The notes below the pieces were generated by a model. The model was not told the DNA's origin. It saw only the letters and a list, made by a program, of their open reading frames with translations, and searched no databases. From Symsagittifera roscoffensis (lineage: Eukaryota > Xenacoelomorpha > Acoela > Convolutidae), in assembly GCF_963678635.1 (NCBI RefSeq), contig NW_026970948.1:1-61072 (forward strand): DNA of 61,072 nt, in the 5' to 3' direction. Every line of letters begins with the position of its first letter. The stretch's first letter is position 1. Below are positions 57,863 to 61,072 of this stretch, piece by piece. Position numbers and translations under genes: made by a program.

Positions 57863-58682
57863 TCACAATTGGTATTCTTTATGAATCATTAAAGGTAAAT
57901 CTGTGCACGAAAACGAACGAATTTTCTTCAACTTAGCTCCTTTTTTCTTTCTCAGCTTTCGCTCCAGAACTCTTCGTTTCAGCACTTTTTCTGGCTCAGC
58001 CATCGCTCTCTTAAGTGTACCTTCGTGGCTCATGTTCGCTTCTGAGAAAGCATTGCTCTCGTTATACATCGTTGATTGAGTTAAAACACTGTTTAAATCG
58101 CTCTCGGATCCCCTGTTCATACATGTACTTCCTCTAGTGTCGACGAACACCTCGTGAATGTTTCGGATCTGTTCAAAGTTGGAGCTCGGTCCAGATCCCT
58201 GGACATAATTGAACTGGATTTCCAAAGGCTCCATTATCGAATCCAGCTCCATACTGGCGCCCATGATGTACCTATTACTATTCAAGCTCTACGTTTTCTA
58301 ATTTTGAAAAAAAAGCTGTTCCTTATTATACGCTAAAATCAGCAGCATAAGCGTTTTGGGCTCTATTATGTTGGCGAAACATTTTTGGAACTGAAAATTG
58401 AAATTCACCACTTGAGTTTTCATAATTTGCGATATCTTATACATGGCAAATTGCAATAGTGCTTTTTACACTATTGTCATTGCCCTATGACAAGTGCACT
58501 ATTGTATAGGACGTCGTATATGTGGTGTATGGACTAACTTTGTTGGGTTCTGGCAAGAAGTATTGTTCATGAGTTTGTACTTTTGACGACTAACAGACAT
58601 TCTCCGCACTATCATCACAGTAATGAAAATGAATATAAGTAGCATGACCACCAAAGCAATCAGACTGGTAAGAAGCTGGAAT
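57863..58682 (-). CDS. Last two exons of a single-pass membrane protein (partial)
   Basis: Proposed exon 58682-58539 follows acceptor TTCTTATAG and encodes a transmembrane helix (LLTSLIALVVMLLIFIFITV) then a basic stop-transfer segment (RRMSVSRQKYK). A GTTAGT donor at 58538, phase 2, joins to acceptor GAATAG before 58277 in matching phase. The final exon 58277-57863 continues to TAA as a ~137-residue cytoplasmic tail: acidic and polar first, then a basic patch (KRRVLERKLRKKKGAKLKKI) and RSFSCTDLPL near the end. The layout suits the C-terminus of a type I receptor or adhesion protein, with ectodomain exons to the right. Alternative: without splicing, the first exon ends at TAG, 58499. Family not recognised. 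Confidence 0.42.
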
Positions 58683-58731
58683 CTATAAGAATAAAAAAAC
58701 AGGAATAAGGTACACACCCGGGTCGAGGTCC

Positions 58732-59450
58732 GCGACTAATTTTTCGACCACCGAGACAAATTTTTTGAACACCGCGACAGATTTTTCGACCACCGCGACA
58801 AATTTTTCGACCGGCGTGACCAATTTTTCGACCATGCCTTGACCAATTTTTTGACCGACGCAACCAATTTTTCGAGCATGCCGGCACTAATTTTTCGACC
58901 GACACGACCAATTTTTAGACCATGCCGGCACTAATTTTCTGACCGACGCGACCACTTTTTTAGCCATGCCAAGACTAATTTTTCGACCGACGCGACCAAT
59001 TTTTCGACCTTGCCGGGACGAATTTTTCAAACGACGCGACCAATTTTTCGACCATGTCGGAGCTAATTTATCGAACGCCGCGACTAATTTTTCGACCACA
59101 GAGACAAATTTTTTGAACACCGCGACAGATTTTTTGACCACCGCGACAAATTTTTCGACCGGCGCGACCAATTTTTCGACCATGTCTGAGCTAATTTATC
59201 GAACGCCGCGACTAATTTTTCGACCACAGAGACAAATTTTTTGAACACCGCGACAGATTTTTCGACCACCGCGACAAATTTTTCGACCGGCGTGACTAAT
59301 TTTTCGACCATGCCCTGACCAATTTTTTGACGGACGCGACCAATTTTTCGATCATGCCGTGACTAATTTTTTGACCGACGCGACCAATTTTTCGACCCTG
59401 CCGGGATTGATTTTTCGTCCGTGACTATTTTTTTGACCGCCGCGACTAAC
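58732..59450. repeat. 21-bp minisatellite with ~125-bp higher-order units
   Basis: Monomers such as GCGACAAATTTTTCGACCACC repeat with variation for ~720 bp. A six-monomer block recurs at about 59077 and 59202. It lies ~50 bp upstream of the membrane-protein exon on that gene's strand, so probably in an intron. Because 21 is a multiple of three, several frames stay open, giving heptad-like text (VEKLVAPVEKFVAVVKK) on the minus strand; coding is unproven. Confidence 0.85.
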
Positions 59451-59545
59451 TTTCCTTCGGTCGCGCCGGTTGCGGTTCAAATTCCTTTGGTCGCGCCGGT
59501 CGCGGTTAACTTTCCTTCGGTCGCGCAGGTCGCGGACAAATCGCC
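59451..59545. repeat. GC-rich CGGTCGCGCCGGT short tandem repeat
   Basis: About three units of ACTTTCCTTCGGTCGCGCC plus GGTTGCGGTT-type sequence adjoin the 21-bp minisatellite. It is strikingly GC- and CpG-rich for this window. Confidence 0.75.
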
Positions 59546-59610
59546 TTGATCCGTAAAGTCTGGAATAATCAAATTTTGGTCGCAGCAGTCTTAAATTGTC
59601 AATTTTTAAT

Positions 59611-59862
59611 CGCGGCAGTCTGCTGGAATTACCAAAATCTGGTCAAAGTTTTCCAAAAAGTGCCTAAAAAACACGTTTTTTTGCCTGTTTTTTTTTTCAA
59701 AATAATGTCTGCGGCGCATAAAATTAAGCCAAAACAGGGCCTTTTAGTGCTTTGGGAGAGCTCGAAAAATCTAATTTGTCAATCTAAAAAAGTTCGACAA
59801 ATATTTTTGAAAATTTTTTGAAAATCCGCCCCCCCATCGTGAAAATCCTAGATCCAACCCTG
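59611..59862 (+). mobile_element. CAGGGGCGG-family element, copy related to 56969-57220
   Basis: Shares CTGCTGGAATTACCAAAATC, the TCTGCGGCGCAT block and GTGCTTTGGGAGAGCTC with the earlier copy, ending CCTAGATCCAACCCTG. The 5' tip lacks CAGGGG, so it is truncated or mutated. Confidence 0.55.
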
Positions 59863-60202
59863 ATCGGATGACTTCGAGTCATCATACAAATCAGCGCTCA
59901 CCAAAATATCAAACAATCTAGTGGAAAAATGGATCTATGGATATCTCTTCTCATGCCTATCCCCACCCAACCACAAATCCTCGACCTAAAAAATTTCCAC
60001 TCATTTTGATGACTACAGCTAAGTAAACACAAACATTGAGACAATTTAAGAGTTCCCCTTTTGCACTAAAATTAATTAGTAAATTTCAGTTTCTTAGATA
60101 ACCTTTCGATAAAAATTAAGAAACATCGAATACATTTGATTCACAGTTTCCGGTTTTATTTTTGAAAATTTTTTTTTTGAATAAAAAATAGGTCATATAA
60201 TC

Positions 60203-60206
<4 letters not shown>
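59863..60206. other. AT-rich stretch, no confirmed feature
   Basis: A possible minus-strand exon at 59902-60012 (acceptor GCTGTAG, donor TTG|GTGAGC, 36 open codons) was considered, but it would create a TGA on joining to 58682. Otherwise nothing recognised. Confidence 0.4.

Positions 60207-60234
<28 letters not shown>
60207..60234. repeat. (AT)n microsatellite
   Basis: TATATATA run immediately before the cluster of short palindromes. Confidence 0.85.
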
Positions 60235-60235
<1 letters not shown>

Positions 60236-60251
60236 CCCGGGATGACCAAAA

Positions 60252-60388
60252 ATACTAGTCATACAATTTCCATATTTGGAAAAATGCTAGTCATACACTT
60301 TCCATGCAATTCCATACGTGCAGAAAATTGCATGAAAGGTCTATGATTAGTATTTTTTTTCATATATGGAAATTGTATGACTAGCATT
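60252..60388. repeat. Inverted TAGTCATACAATTTCCATAT arms, spaced
   Basis: Arm 60252-60278 (ATACTAGTCATACAATTTCC then ATATTTGG) is mirrored at 60362-60388. A third half-copy lies at 60283-60303. Same sequence family as the compact palindromes at 60739 and 60913. Confidence 0.75.
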
Positions 60389-60738
60389 ATTCCATAAACC
60401 AAAAATTTTGATTTTTTATATTTCAATTTCTCAAAATTTTTTGGTTGTGTTCGTAACCGAACACAAATGACATAAATCTTGATTACTCAAACGTAGTAAC
60501 CAAAGGTTTGGCCATCTCGCATTAAAAATGCATTGGAAACAGCCTGATATTTGTTACCTCTGTCTCACACAAATAGTATAACGAAAGTAATGAACTTTTA
60601 AATTTTGCAAGTAATGAACTTTTTCAAAAAATGTTTGTTTGAATACGAAAATCAGTTTGCGATTGAAAAAAACACAAAAAATTTTTGGGGGCAATTTCAA
60701 AAAAACTTGGAAAATTTTTTGTCGTCGCCATCAAAAAA

Positions 60739-60784
60739 ATGCTAGTCATACAATTTCCATATATGGTAATTGTATGACTAGTGT
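60739..60784. repeat. Compact 42-46-bp palindrome, copy 2
   Basis: GCTAGTCATACAATTTCC and its reverse complement meet at CCATATATGG. Preceded by an A-run and followed by a T-run, so A and T tracts could extend the stem. Confidence 0.8.
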
Positions 60785-60912
60785 TTTTTTTTTCAGAAAA
60801 CTAAAAATCAAAAAAAGTCAAAGTTTTCAGTTGTAGCAGCCCAAGAAACGCTTAAATGTTTTGCCAGCAGTTGAATTGATTGTTCGAAGCTTTTTTTTCG
60901 ATTTTTTTTTTA

Positions 60913-60962
60913 AAATGCTAATCATACAATTTCCATATATAGAAATTGTACGATTAGCATTT
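60913..60962. repeat. Compact palindrome, copy 3, with a paired substitution
   Basis: AAATGCTAATCATACAATTT faces AAATTGTACGATTAGCATTT. Relative to copy 2 the TAGTC arm became TAATC and its partner GACTA became GATTA, keeping the pairing. One A/C mismatch remains. Confidence 0.8.
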
Positions 60963-61072
60963 TTTTTTCATACCATTTTTTCCCCTTTTTTGATGAAGAG
61001 ATACCAATTTCGGTACCAAAACAACTATAAAACACCTTTGAAATTCGATTAAACTCATTTTGCAAAAATGTA

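Noticed and set aside
58660-59311. Several open frames of 75-98 codons on both strands in the minisatellite
   Set aside because: They follow from a 21-bp period without stops. They overlap each other on both strands and have no start context or splice support.
59902-60012. Possible upstream exon of the membrane-protein gene (minus strand, acceptor GCTGTAG, donor TTG|GTGAGC)
   Set aside because: It is open for 36 codons, but joining its phase-2 end (TG) to the exon at 58682, which starts with A, creates TGA. An intervening exon would be required and none was seen.

Overview
The window looks like nuclear DNA of an invertebrate animal, probably an arthropod. It is AT-rich, with spliced genes, GT-AG introns and polyadenylation signals. 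TATA boxes lie about 33 bp upstream of arthropod-style TCAGT initiators, and decayed LINE retrotransposons, MITE-like elements and microsatellites are common. Nothing in the sequence looks bacterial, and no rRNA, tRNA or CRISPR array was seen. The species cannot be named from this sequence.

The dominant feature is a giant inverted repeat. Bases 1-26797 (left arm, cut by the window edge) are repeated in reverse complement at 27493-54287 (right arm) around a 695-bp unique spacer. Divergence is mosaic. The outer ~4.3 kb and inner ~6 kb of each arm differ by several percent and carry arm-specific indels: a ~525-bp element and a ~726-bp segment only in the right arm, and ~345-bp and ~770-bp segments only in the left. 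A middle tract of about 16.5 kb (left 4.38-20.93 kb, right 32.97-49.54 kb) is almost identical. This suits a palindrome with recent arm-to-arm gene conversion, but two haplotypes joined head to head by the assembler could look the same.

The near-identical tract carries one well-supported gene: a five-exon secreted cysteine-rich protein of 326 residues with an N-terminal IGFBP-type domain. It occurs once per arm, in convergent orientation, and the two coding sequences differ by one synonymous base. Downstream in the same tract is a second promoter (TATA + TCAGT) driving a signal-peptide first exon whose later exons were not found. Less certain exons lie near 20.96 kb and 21.6-21.8 kb of the left arm. 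The rest of each arm is mobile-element debris: two tandem LINE fragments, one interrupted by a hairpin-ended element; MITEs with 8-bp target duplications; elements with CAGGGGYGGAT-like ends; and a CATA-rich region with ~600-bp tandem repeats near the centre.

Right of the palindrome (54288-61072) are non-duplicated sequence, a frameshifted LINE reverse transcriptase, several CAGGGGYGG-ended elements, the probable last two exons of a minus-strand single-pass membrane protein, a 21-bp-period minisatellite next to that gene, and a cluster of short palindromes.
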